Shown one piece after another: positions 44,201-56,361 of a DNA stretch of 64,000 nt. Made by a program: the position numbers and the translations under genes. The stretch is from Symbiotaphrina buchneri (lineage: Eukaryota > Ascomycota > Symbiotaphrinales > Symbiotaphrinaceae): positions 248,001-312,000 of the forward strand of contig BCIG01000003.1 of NCBI GenBank assembly GCA_001599915.1, given 5' to 3'. Position 1 is the stretch's first letter. Each line of letters opens with the position of its first letter. Below the pieces are notes generated by a model. The model had not been told where the DNA came from. It made no database searches and saw only the letters and a program-made list of their open reading frames with translations.

Positions 44201-47200
44201 AGCATGCTGAGAAGCAGAGACTAGAAGAGGAGCGACGACGTACCGACTCAGAAATTCAGAGAATTCAGCAAACTCTTGAGAGTGAACGTGCCCTTGCCCT
44301 GGACAAGGAGGAAGTTTTCAAACGTTTACAGCACCGCGAAATAGAACTCACGGAGAAGCTTTCAGATGCTTTGAAAGACCAAGACCAACTGGAGGAGCAG
44401 CTAGACCAACTGCTATCTGCGAAGAAAAAGGCCGAAGACCAGGCTGAAATTTGTAGAGGTCAACTCGACCAAGCTGCCCAGCTAATCTCTAAACTTGAAG
44501 GGGAAAAGGAGCAACTGCTTGCCAAAGTGGAGGAAGTCGAAACACGGCTTGCGGAGGCAGAAAATGCTCGTAACCAACGGCTTACGGAGCAGGATTCCCT
44601 CTCCCAGGAAATCAAGATGCTTCAAAGCCGTCTGAGTTTGAAGGAGCGAAAAATGCAGGAACTTGAGACCAAGCTTCTGAAGACGGATCAGGACCTTGAT
44701 GTTAAGCTTTCTATGACCACGAAAGACCTTCAGGCCTCAAGAAAGCAGATTAAGGAGCTTGTAGAGGAGAATCGCAGCATACGCCAGCAACTGTCGGAAC
44801 TGTCCTCGACATCCACAAACTATGAGGATCTTATGAGGCAGAAAGAAGGCGAGCTCGCAGTTTTGAAAGCCGACCTTAAGAAATTCGAGTCTGATAGAAA
44901 GGTCTTCGACAGCGAAAGGCAAGCCCTCTCTAGCAAGCACGACAACATCCAAGGCCGACTTAGGGATGCTCAAGCTCATATTCAAGTCCTCAATTCCCAA
45001 AAAGCGCAGGTAGAGCGAGAGCTGACGGATGCGAAAACCCTACTGGAGGCTAGGTTATCTGAGGACGCGAAGTCTGGCCAGAATCGCAAGCTCCTTGAGC
45101 AGCAAGTCCAAGAAATGAAGGCCGAGCTTGCTCAAGTACAAGGCGATTTGGCTCGTGAGCGACAGTCTCGTGATGACGTCCAATTATTGAGCGAACACAA
45201 ATTCTCAACATTGAAACGAGACTATGACTCCCTCAACGAATCCAAGATTATCATTGAAAAAGAGCTTTATTCCCAACAGGATATTCTGCGAAGGGCCAAC
45301 GAAGGGAGGGCAACCGCCGAAAGGGAACGCAAACAGCTTCAACTTGAGCTTTCGAAACTTCGAGAACGCTTTACTGAGCTTGATAGCGCTCGATTGGAAG
45401 CAGATTCCGAACGGTTGGCAGCCAGACAGGCCAAGGAAAGGCATGAGAGTTTACGCCAAGAACTGGATGCCAAAGACAGGCAGCTGCAGGACGTTGATGC
45501 GGAGAGGGTGAAGCTGGCCGAACAAGTTCAAGAACTTACCAGAACAATTGCAGATTCCGACATCTTCAAGCTGAATCATGATCAGCACAAAGAACGACTC
45601 GAACGAGAGCTGGTCACTGTGAAGGGCCGCTTAGCTGCTTCTGAGAATGACAATCGGGCTCTGTTGAACAAGATACAGCACAAGAATCTTGAGATAGCGC
45701 GTTCCAACTCTAGGGCCGGCGAAAATCAGCGGCTACGGTTCACCCAGCTGCAGGCCGAGAAGAACAAGCTTAGCGAAGAGAATGACAAGTTGTTGAAGCA
45801 GTTGAATGATGCACAGGTCTCAATTGCGGCCCTGGAAAAGCAAAAAGAGAAGCTTTCGTTAACCCTGGAGGATCTCAATCACGAAATAGCCCGGGAGCAT
45901 AAATCGAGCCGCAATGCAGAAAAGGCTTCGTCCACATTTACCATCCAGCTGGCCGAAGCGAATAGAAATCTTGAGACCGAGCGTCAGCTCAGGTCACAAG
46001 CCCAGGCTAACTCTCGAAAACTGCAAGCAACTTTGGATCAAGCTAACCGCGAACTTACTGAATGCCATGATCATCTCATCCTCCTACAAAAAGCCTTCGA
46101 TCCCGAAAGTGGTGGCAACCTGGAGGCATGGGACAAGATACAACCCCGGCTTGCATCAACTGTGCATATAGCCAGAAAGCTGGAGGCATCCCAAGAAGCA
46201 CTTCGTGTTTCGAATGAGAGATGCTTACGGGCCGAGAAGCAGCTGGAAGAACTACGAAGACGGCATGAGGAAGAGATGACAGAAATCGACGAGAAATACT
46301 CGTCTTCAAGGAGAGCCTTGTTGGAGGAGGTGAGCCAAAATCAAGTCATGACCACTCGCTCCCCCAAACATATCCGGAAAGATTCAGATATGACAAAACC
46401 TCATTCTGCAACATCTACACCCACGCGTCGCCACCTCAGTAATGCTACCACGGATTCGGCACGATCGGACCGTACCGTGGACACTCTGGCCTACAATAGG
46501 AGAATGGACTTGGCTGCTGAGGTAGAACTGCTTCAAAACCAGCTACAAATGAGTCAAATGCAGAATCGACATCTGCAGGGTCAGATCGACCGGACGACCC
46601 CAATTAGGGATGTGTGGCAGGATGACAGCCCTTCTGTGAGACGAGTCCACAAGCTGGAAAGGGAGAACAATCGGCTTCATGAAATGCTTGATGACTCGGC
46701 GAAAAAGGTTTCCGCCCTTGAAAAGCATGTTCAGACCGGCGAACTATCACTCCGGGATGTACAGACAAAATCGCACGAGGAGCTTTTTGATCTGATCAAC
46801 TCTCAAGAGGTGTCACGGAAGTCGCTTCTCAAAGCCCACAATCATACCGTGTCTGAACTGGCGGACGCCAAAGAACAGTATGACAAGCTCAAGCATACAA
46901 AGCTTGCTTTGGAAGTAGAGCTCCGTGATCTCAAATCAGAATTTCAGGAGCTTGTCTTAGCGAAAGATCAGGATGCCATCAGCCGAACCCAACTTTTGCA
47001 GGAATTTTCTGATCTCCAGTTGAGATTAGATAGCGAGACGTCCAAGCTTGCAGACGCCATTTCTAGTCTGAATCTGTATAAGGGTCGCGCTGAAGAATAC
47101 TTTAGCAAGCTTGAACAAGCTGAAATTGCCGTTTTGAAAGCTACCAGAGCAGAGCAATTTGCAAAGGCGCAAGCACAAGAAGCCGAGGAGACATGTGCTT

Positions 47201-48626
47201 CTATAATGGCGGAGCGGAAGCAGACAGATTCCACCATAGAAGATCTTCAACGTCAGAATCAACACTATGAAGAGAGGGTGGAAGATATGGCGGCCGACCT
47301 AGAAGCTGCGCTGCAGGCGAAGAAACGCCTGCAGCATGAACTCGAGGATTATCGGAGTCAACGTGCTATGGATATTGAGGACAAGGAGTCTTCTCTGGAG
47401 CAGACCCGACGAAAATATCAAGCGGAACTCTCGGCGCTCACCAATGAACTTGATATCGAACGCGAGAGTGTGATCTATGTCCGCAACGAGAACACCCGTC
47501 TGCGGGATGAGCTGGAGGACCTGAGATCGAAATGGGATGATGAGCTTCTCAACAGTTCTACCTGGGCGAAAGAAAAGGCACGGATGGAAATGACCGTCCA
47601 AGATCTATCTGCCTCCCGAGATGAGGCTGTCAACGCCCACAACGAAGCACAGAGTAAGATTGTTAGCTTACTATCTCAAGTTCGAACTTTGAGGACGTCA
47701 ATGGATGACATTACGGCTGAGAGAGACATGCTGCATATGGAGAAGAAGAGCCTCGAGACACGACTCAAAGAAGCCGCCGATCGGCTCGAGGAGCTAGCGA
47801 AGAGCGAGAGTCCGTCCATGCGCAATGCTGCACATATGGACAGGGAACTCTTAGACTTGAAAACGAAGCTGGCTCGTCGGGAAGACATGGCAGCGGCTGC
47901 AGTTGGCAAGATGAGGAGGGCTGAAGCGCTTGCTGCGGAGATTCAGAAAGACATCAGCGTGGAGAGAGAGTCGAACGTGCAGCTGCACAAGGACAAAGCT
48001 GGTCTGGAGAAACAGGTCAAAGACCTCCAGCTCAAGCTGGTGGATTTTGAGACCAGAAGCTATTCCTCAGCAAGCCAGGATGTGAGATTCCTACATGGCA
48101 GGATAAAAGAGGTAAGATGATTCCCTAAATTGGTCAGCCTTCATACTGACTTGTATCTCCTGTACAGCTGGAAAAGCAGATCGAAGAGAAAGAGAGCGTC
48201 AGGAACAAGTCTCTCCGCGAGGTGCGGAACGTAGATCGCACAGTTCGTGACCTGCAATCGCAGATCGAACGCCGCGACAAGGCCAACACCCAACTTACCG
48301 AAGAGATCAACAAGTCTCGCGACAAAGTGGAGCGACTGCTTAAAACCATTGACGAGCTCCAAGCGAGTGATAGCGATAACCAGCTTCAAGTTCGCCGGTT
48401 GGAGCGTGATCTCAGAGAGGAGAAGGAGAAAAGACTACGTCTCGAGCGAGAGCGGGAAGGATGGAAAGGCCTAAGAGTGGAGAGGAGCCAATTGCAGAGG
48501 AGCGATACTGTGACGGCGATGAGTGAGCTTGACAGCTCGGATTCCACTGGCCGGAGGGCCAGCCGCCGGGAGAGCTTGATTGATATTCCGCAGAGGAGAT
48601 CAAGCAACAGCAAGGGATTCTTATAG
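41207..48626 (+). CDS. myo2: Myosin II heavy chain
   Basis: Five exons (41207-41653, 41709-41852, 41901-42085, 42132-48111, 48168-48626) give 2404 residues. A Ser-rich N-terminal extension (1-90) precedes the SH3-like myosin N domain. The motor has the P-loop GESGAGKT (260-267), switch [10 protein letters not shown] (about 550) and the ...[12 protein letters not shown] relay region. A degenerate IQ region lies at about 868-905. Coiled-coil rod fills about 930 to 2330, broken by a Ser/Thr-rich hinge near 46340-46480. This is the conventional myosin that drives the contractile ring at septation (Myo2/MyoB class). The length matches filamentous-fungal type II heavy chains and exceeds the yeast ones. 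The exon-2 acceptor is a TAGCAG tandem, so the protein may gain or lose one Gln at residue 150. Confidence 0.95.
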
Positions 48627-49110
48627 ATACCTGCTTTGATAGGGTTTTCTGGCGCTTGAGCATCACCGGTTGTGGCGTTTATGGCCGGGAGTGCCCGGCC
48701 GAATGTAACGGTTAGCAGCGTGGTCATTCTTCAGCGGAAGCATGTATATTCGATGCTGTAGACTTAAGGTGCAGTGCAAACGCGAAACACGTTATATTTG
48801 GCACGCTAAATAGGATTTATTGAAACATCACAGCCATCGCGCGGTCTCGTCCTCTCATGACCAAGGTTAGAAACAAGATGCATTATTAGGAAAGTAATTA
48901 CAGCCCTTTCAGCAGCGCCCCGGGTGAGATTGTGCCTCCATAAATGGACAGCCCACGAAACAAGAACAGCCCAGAGCGCCATTATCTGCGGAGAATCCAG
49001 GGATATCATGAGGTATTGAACGCCTGTCAACATGTACCGCCATTCGTCCCTTCATGCTTCACAGTCCCATTTATGAAGTGTACTGGTAGTGTGCCCGGGA
49101 AGATGCCTCG
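48627..49110. other. Convergent 3' region
   Basis: This is 484 bp between the myosin II stop and the Cti6-like stop. It presumably holds both 3'-UTRs. No repeat was seen. Confidence 0.45.
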
Positions 49111-51216
49111 TTACTTCTCCCTATATTTTCCAAACTCCTTCTGCCAAAGCATCAGTTTCCTCGTCAATTCATCCAACATCTCCATGCTGCTCATATCGCC
49201 AAACTCCTTCGCCTTCTTCTCGCCATTGTTGGCTCCGTTCACCATGATGCTGGGGCCGAGGCCTTCCGCCAAGCTACGCAGCATCGCCGTGGCCGAACCT
49301 TCCAATGCGCTGGGCGGAGTCCGCTCGCCCGCCATTTCGATTTGTGTGCGCGAGATGAATTCCAGGATCGCCGCTACACGACGCTTCATCTCGTTCATGG
49401 TTGTTCGGCTCGGATTCAGTAAGCGTGGCCGACTGGGCTTGGTAGTCTCGCCGTTCGCATGGTGTGAGAAGCCGTTCGGATGGCTACCGTCCTCGCCGGC
49501 AGCACTTCCGGTACGAGACTGAGAGCGATTTGGCGACCCATCAGGATCAGTGAATGTATCTCGGTCCTTGGTGTACTGGTTGCGGCCAACACGGCCACGC
49601 CGCGCCGCAGGGCGGCCTGTCTTGCGCTGCGTATTATTTGAGGGGTTGGAAGTCGGTGGAGGAAGGAGATCGGTCGTGAGGATGTGGGAAGGAGTAGGAG
49701 GGTCGGCGGATTGGGCGACAGTCTCCGTGTTACCTTTCGCTCCTGTGGGTTCAGGATCTATCACTGTCAGCTATGATCCAAACCCGATACAAGGTTATTA
49801 CCTTCTCCCCGACGTCTGTCAGCTCTATTCCTTCGTTTACCAGCGGCTTCGGCACGTTCCTGTTCCTTCTCTCGTTCACGCTGCTCCTTTTCACGCTGTG
49901 TACGAACAGTACCGCGGGACCGCTGCTTATTTCCTCCGTTTGCTGCAGAGTCTTCATCCGCAGAGTCTGCATTCTGGGACTCCTGGAGACCTGACGGCGA
50001 GGGGCTTTCAGACATTCGTTGACGCTTCGCATCTTGCTTTGATCTGTGCAGCCATTACCATTAGCCTGAGCGTACTACAAGCAGCGAAACAGAGCAACCA
50101 TTGATGATTGGGAGGAAGTAAAACTCGAGTAAAACACGTGCAACTCACTCTTCACTGTCGCTTCTGCCTCTTTTTGGCCGTTTATTGCCGTTCTCAGATA
50201 ATGCTCCGCCCTCGCCTCGACTGGCTTCTATAGCTCTCCGTAGTTGTTCCTCCTCGTCATATGCAGCGTCACGGCTATTCATTGTCGAACGCCGCTTTGT
50301 AGCGCCACCGGATGGGTTCGTCTTAGATGGTTTCATGTCTTTGGGAGTTTTGATCTCTGCGTCCTTCGAGTGTGATGTAGCGCGGGCGACTTTGGGAGAC
50401 GCGGGGTCAAGAACTGGCAGGTAGCGGGAGGATTTTTGTCTAGGAAGATCAATTGTTAGCTTGCCATTGTTATATGTCCATTCCCAATGGTCCACTGGAG
50501 TGAATACGAGATCCAGACAAATGACACCACCAACGCCCAGCTGCAGCAACAAGTTTGCGCCGAGCGACATTCCAGGATCAGTTTAGGATACGTGTGGATG
50601 TGAATGGATGCGCGGATGCGGCTTACCCTGATGATCCTATCACAATTTTATGAAGGTCCCGTCGACACTGCTCACAATAATATTCTTCTGGACTCATGGC
50701 TTCATCCATGATCCCGACACAACCGCCATGCTGCCACACCTTACAATCATCACACTGGATGAACAGGCCCCCTGCCTCGTCCACTGCGACATCGTCCAAT
50801 GGGGCATTGGGGTCAAAGTCAGTCTTGACCGCAGCCTTGACCTCGGTGGGGAATGTTGCGTCGGCCGGAGGCGTCGGTGGCCCTGGATAGTCCTCTTGGC
50901 CGCAAATACAACGGGTCACCTCTTCTTCCTCGACAATATCTCCACCATCCTCGTCGGTGGGCTTGGGCAGCAGATTGTTGTCCTCGCCAGGCTGGTCGCG
51001 CTTCCTGCGGCGCGTCTGGGGCAGCTGGCCGGCGACCATCTCGCCCGAGTCGTCGAGCTCTTCTGACGAGCGGGACAGAGGAGACCTCGACTTCCCCACA
51101 GACGACTGCTTGTGGAGAGATCTGGTGCTACGTTCTGGCCGCCCGGAAGAGCTGGACGAGGAGGCAGAAGAGTGCGGCACCGATGGAGGTTGGACGGTTC
51201 GGGAAGAACGTCTCAT
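49111..51216 (-). CDS. cti6: PHD-finger protein Cti6 (Rpd3L histone deacetylase complex)
   Basis: Four exons (51216-50627, 50439-50149, 50043-49802, 49757-49111) give 589 residues. A C4HC3 PHD finger spans residues 103-184: C103, C105, C155, C158, H163, C166, C181 and C184. It has an unusually long loop of about 49 residues between the second and third zinc ligands. The following HKIVIGSSGQKSSRYLPVLD and RRSTMNSRDAAYDEEEQLRRAIE are the Cti6/Cph1-type block. In yeast Cti6 reads methylated histone H3 and links the Rpd3L deacetylase to target genes. The C-terminal part has a basic Glu/Arg helix and a conserved MKRRVAAILEFISRTQ motif. The upstream frame is open beyond 51216, but MRRSSRTVQPP is the first sensible ATG. 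Intron 1 is 187 nt. Confidence 0.9.
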
Positions 51217-53171
51217 CTTGACAAGACTGGAGACACGGTAAAAAAACAACAGAGTATAAGCCCAATTAGATGCCAATGAGGTATTCCTTGACGTATTTTG
51301 ACGGCGGATCCGCTTCGGACCCGTCGTGAGCTTCGGCCGCTGTGTAGGATCGCAAAGAGAGAGGGCCAGCAGCGGAGAGAGACACCCAGAAAGAGCTTGC
51401 AAGAAGCCCTTCCCGGGGCAAGTAGCGGAATCGTCAACTCGAGGGGGGCAAGATGGAAACCAAGGCAGCTTGAGGCCGGGCACGCGCGAGGATGGACATG
51501 AGTCTGGTGAAGAGGAAAAGCGTGAAGGTGAGAGGAGGGGGGCTGGCGGCGCGGAGAGAGCGTGTGCTCCTCTTTCACCTAGTCCACTCAGTGTACGGTA
51601 ATAATGCGTAGGTACAGCACTCTCCGCGGTAGCTTCGTAGTGATGCATGTACCTCTTCCGTGCACTCTGTTTCTGTATTTTCCTCTTCCGTTCAAGCCCG
51701 CGGCAAATGCCATGCGGGTACGAAGATACTCCTCTCGTCCTACACCGTAACTGTTCGATCCGCTCGGCCAGTCGGTGCGCACACCAAAGCTATCGCCCAA
51801 GCCCTAACTGGCATGGGGGCATGCTTTGACTAAGCAGCAGCCGATCACCAGTCTGGTAAGCCCTCGGCCCTGTGGTGTAGAGCTCTGATTCACACATTTA
51901 TCTATCGCCGACTCGTCACCGCTTCGGGCCGTAAGAGCTGCGGCAGTCCTTTCATCCCTTTGGGAGTTCAAGTTGATTCACCTGGAGGTTCAATGGCTGA
52001 AAACACATTCTCCCATCAAATGACATCAGAATAAACGGTCTTTCTACGACTTGGATGAGCGCGGCAGATGGATTCAGGGAGGGCTGGATATGCCATCCGT
52101 CCATGTCTACGAGGCTGTGTGCCGATCCCACGTGTCTCGTCTACCCCAAGAGCGCCGTCCGGAGCAGATTCTGCAATGGCCGCTCAATGATTAGGATATA
52201 TAACAGCATACAAGAAGATGGCGGAGATGTGACTGTTCGGATGGATCCCGGAGTATCCTATTCGTGCAATATGGAAGTAGAGAAATTACACTGGGTGGCA
52301 TCGTTGGTATCAAGTAGCCGGCTTGCCCCTGAAGTTTGATCGTATCTGCCACGGATGCCGCCACGACCCGCTGCAACGTATTCTATGGTCGAATAACTGT
52401 CCGCGGTTGTAATCGATGCCCAATCATACTCTTAATAATCTTAACAAGTAGATATTATCTGGTAGATGCTGCGCAGTGGTTTGGCCTCTCGCCTGTGGGC
52501 GCTTTGGGCGAGGGAGGGGCCCACAAAGTGTCTCTTGCCCAAAATGGCCTAGTCGATACAGGAGAGATTGGAACGGTAGAGGGAGAGAGACAGAGAACAG
52601 AGAATTGGATAGCTGCTTCTTCTACGCTGTGCATCACCGAGACGAGAACAGACCCCATACCAGCAGGGCCCCGGATCTCATTGCAGCTGTGATCTCTATC
52701 TTGTCCCACGTTGTTTCATGCTTGTGTTAACTTGCGGCGCCATGATTTGATCTTCCTCCCACAGTCACTCTACCGTCCACCTATCCTCATTTGAAGCACT
52801 TCTGGCATCTCCGACGCCCGCTCGTATACGCTCATCGCACCACATCTTCAACTTTTATTGTTCGGATGAACATTGGTATCTCCATGATAAGACTGTATGG
52901 CCACCTCTCCTTCGCTTGTTGGCGGTGAATGCATGTTGGTGGATCCTTTCCAGCGACGGTGAATGCAGCTCTTTGTTGTGGAGGCCATCTCATCGCTATG
53001 CTCTCATGATGCGAACTGGTTGACTAATTGCTATGTCCATGCTCTTTTTCAGGTTGCTGTAGTTCTCTGCGATCCTCGAACGAGAATTCCGCCGGCTGCG
53101 GTGAATATCAGACAAGCGTTGGAGTCTTCGGGCCTGCAGTACCTGCAGTGATTGTTGGTAGATCTTTCCGG
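51217..53171. promoter_or_regulatory. Long divergent intergenic region
   Basis: This is 1955 bp between the cti6 start (-) and an uncharacterised + gene. It has scattered splice-like signals (for example a CTTTCCAG near 52945) that could belong to 5'-UTR introns of the right-hand gene, but nothing can be confirmed by phase. No coding frame or repeat was recognised. Confidence 0.4.
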
Positions 53172-55274
53172 ATGTCGACCGCTGTGATGGGTATGCCGAT
53201 TCTACTCTACTCCGTCACTCTTCCAAACCCACTCCTGCAACTCGATCCAGCTTTGGGGTGGCATGATACAACGTATCCTGCTCTTGCTGGTGGTCTTGGT
53301 CTGCAAGATGTCTTGCCTGATACAGTGGCTAATCGCTCTTTTCAACACATGTTTAGGGCCCAGCCACTCTCCGCACTCTCCAGCGGCTGCTTCGCCGGAC
53401 ACTACATCTCCGATCTACCCTGACCGACCCATCAGACCTCTTCCCAAACGACCCATACGATCCCGTCTATCTCCAGAAGTTGCAGATTCAATCCTGTACC
53501 CTGTGGCACCTAACACATCAACCCCCTTGTTCCAGTTCCCGTACAGCTACAGCAGCCCCCCAAATGGGAACTCTCAATACAGCAACGGCGGGACCCACAC
53601 CCACCATACTTGTCCCCACTGTCATGAACAGATCCACAGCCACGATGACTGCTACGATAGTGAAGAGGATGACGGCGCGGGCGTCACACGTGTCTACCGG
53701 GACGCCACCGAGAATGGAAGACCCGCCGTCGGGCCGCACTCATACCCAGGGACTATGCCCCAGTATCAACAATATGTGGATGCTTCCGTGAAGTCGACGA
53801 AACCGCCAGCACCACACTCCACGACATCCTCAGCTGATGGCTACGAATCATTTGAAAATACCAACAACAAGAAAAAACGAAAGATACCTACATCGGGGAG
53901 TGTCAGTAGCCCACACTCTCACCTCTCAGCCGAGCTTGCCAACATGGGCATCTCGACTCGTGATACAGGACCACCGTCTCCTCAAGAAACGAATACGGGG
54001 GTTGGGCAGTACTATGGTTCAGGGTACGCCGCAAGTCCAACAGCTGGTACGGGTATATCGGGTGCAGGCAGAGGTCGTTATGGACGCTCCAGCGGGAAAC
54101 CTCCACTTGGTGTGTTAGCGGATGGATCCAATTCTCGATCTGGTGTGCGCTCTCGCAACGCAAAGGCTAGGGGAGCAAGTCTAGGGCAAGGTATACAAGC
54201 CTTTAAGCGCCTCTCGCAAACTTATTCTCGTGCTGACCAGGTTTAGGTGACATCCGCTCCTCTGGAAACGATCAAGGCATCATCTCCGCCGCTATAGCAA
54301 GTGCAGCTGAGAAAGGTCTAACGACACCAGTCAAAGGTCAAGAGAATGTCAGCCTACTGCAACAGAGTTCGAAGAAGTCTACACCGACAAAATCTCAATT
54401 TACGTTTACTTGTGAATCAGATTCAGCCAAGAGTATGGTTTGGCCAGGCCAGCATCTGCCGATAGGTTCGGACTATAGCCAGGCTGCACCTGGTCCTGCA
54501 TCTGGAGTGCCAGCTGCTGGTCTGCCTGCACAGAAGGGCGGTGTTTCCACGCATGGCACTCAAACCAGTCCGAAGATGAACGGTCTGCCAAATCAGTCTG
54601 GCACTGGCCGCAATGACCATCTGAATCCTGATCAACCAGAACAAGAAGCAGCCCCTGCGAAAGCAAAGAAATCTCGTGCTCGACGTCCAGGCAAGGAACT
54701 TGCTTTGGCAGCACGTCAACGGCGTCTCCAACAAGAGTATAATAACTATCACCACCCGCCAAGTGCTGACGAAATTTGGATTTGCGAATTCTGCGAGTAT
54801 GAAAGCATCTTCGGTCATCCGCCGGAAGCCCTTATCAGGCAGTATGAAATCAAAGATCGGAAGGAGCGGCGCCGGGTTGCGGAGAAGCGCCGTCTGTTAG
54901 AGAAGGCGAAGTCGAAGGGCAGGAAGGGCAAAAAGGGGACGAAAGCCGCGGCCAAGAATACGAATACAGCCAACCAACAGCACACCAACCAAGCACACAA
55001 TGGTGCGCAGCATTCTGCATCGCATCAGACACCTGTGCATCATCAAGGGACCCAGAGCGAGGCCTATTTGGAAGATGAATTCGATGACGAACCTCTTCCT
55101 GTTGACAAGCCTGATATTGCTGCATTGCAAAAAGACATTTCTGAGCTTGCCCATGCTGCGCAGAACGGGCTCCCCGACCCCCCTCCGCCAAACCTTGCTG
55201 GCCTTGTCGGTCCATCGTCTAAAGGTGCCAATGGGACAGGTGGTGGTGTTGTCCGAGGAGCACAGGCGGCGTGA
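53172..55274 (+). CDS. Conserved-looking uncharacterised protein with CxxC motifs
   Basis: I do not recognise a named family. The model has three exons (53172-53190, 53357-54190, 54247-55274) and gives 626 residues. The tiny first exon (MSTAVM) was chosen because it joins in phase to GPSHSPHSPAAAS through a GTATGC donor and TTTAG acceptor with a GGCTAAT branch. The alternative, an unspliced ATG at 53263, would add a hydrophobic leader and is less likely. Motifs seen are PIYPDRPIRPLPKRP and LSPEVADSILYP near the N-terminus, a CPHCHEQIHSHDDC cluster of Cys/His residues at about 80-95, and a C-terminal WICEFCEYESIFG (CxxC) followed by a long charged helix (RQYEIKDRKERRRVAEKRR). Together these suggest zinc binding and a nuclear role, which is inference only. 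The middle is disordered. Confidence 0.75.
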
Positions 55275-56361
55275 ACGATGCTTAAATGCTTCTTCTGCAT
55301 CTTTCGTTCACACTTGGAGCATGAGTGCATATTTGACACAATTGGACAATGGCTTTGGATTTCCCGGCGCGAACGCTTCTTGCACCTCGGCGCTTGGCGG
55401 AGCCTATCTGTTTTGGCCATCAGAATCACCACTCCTTGCGCGACCCACTTTATGTTTCCTTCATCCCCATTTTCCCCTGTTTTGTCTGTTGAGTTTCCTG
55501 TCGGCACTTCTTGCATAGCTCGCGAGAGAAGGTATCGAATCCCCCCACCACTGCATCGCACTCGGAGCACGGCACAGGATTGGTTTGAGTCTGTCAACTG
55601 TTCATTCTTTGGTTCCTGCGCAACACACACAACCCCCCAACCCCCGTCACATTCGTTCACGATGGTTTCCTTCTCAAGTCGACCTTATCAACATTGCCAA
55701 ATCACGCGTACGGCATGGCTGTTCCTGCCTATCACACTTCACCCCTTGAGATAAGCCACGAGTGTACCGCCAATGGTCAACGGGCGGTATGCTCGTAAGA
55801 GTGCTTAGCCTTCGGAACTCGTCGGCCCAATGCCGAGAAGCACCTTTGAAGATGGCAATCGTCAATGTGGAATAGAGAGAATGTTCATAGAGAATCAAGT
55901 CATTGTAGTTGAGAAATCGAGCGTGGAAGCTTTCAAACTTGTAGTTTACGGACACAACATCACTGGACATATCTCCCTTTCACCGTATACAACCATACTG
56001 GGACGCGATGATCGATGCGGCTATTCATTGCATTGCATACTAATCCAAAAATATCGCGCGGTCTCATATTCAGTCTAACCTAACAGGCTGTACACTAGGA
56101 AACTGGCAGAGACCGCCTGCCTGGTTGGCGCGACGTCTTCATGCCGATGATGCTTGCTCCAAGCATGACCTTCGAATCGCAAATCCATGCCCTGCCCCAT
56201 GGATGTCATACGCTTGATCAATGCATCCCATACAGTGGTGATAATTGCAACTAATGAGAGAAAACCAAGGAAAGAATTGGGGGACATCGGCGATCATGGT
56301 TGGTAATGCCACTGTATCTCATAGACAGCGACGCGTGAAAGCCCTTCATCTATGCAGTAGT
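55275..56361. other. Convergent 3' region
   Basis: This is 1087 bp between two stop codons that face each other. Several open frames exist on both strands, but none has coding composition or splice support. It probably contains long 3'-UTRs. No repeat was seen. Confidence 0.4.

Noticed and set aside
42172-48120. Myosin II as a single-exon gene beginning at 42172
   Set aside because: Motor sequence, including the P-loop, continues upstream through three short introns to the ATG at 41207.
53263-53356. Unspliced hydrophobic leader (from an ATG at 53263) on the CxxC protein
   Set aside because: The hydrophobic stretch is bounded by good intron signals, and the spliced MSTAVM-GPSHSPHS start is in phase. 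A signal anchor on a probably nuclear protein is unlikely.
55064-55660. 198-codon reverse frame overlapping the end of the CxxC protein gene
   Set aside because: It overlaps the supported + strand exon antisense and has no family pattern.
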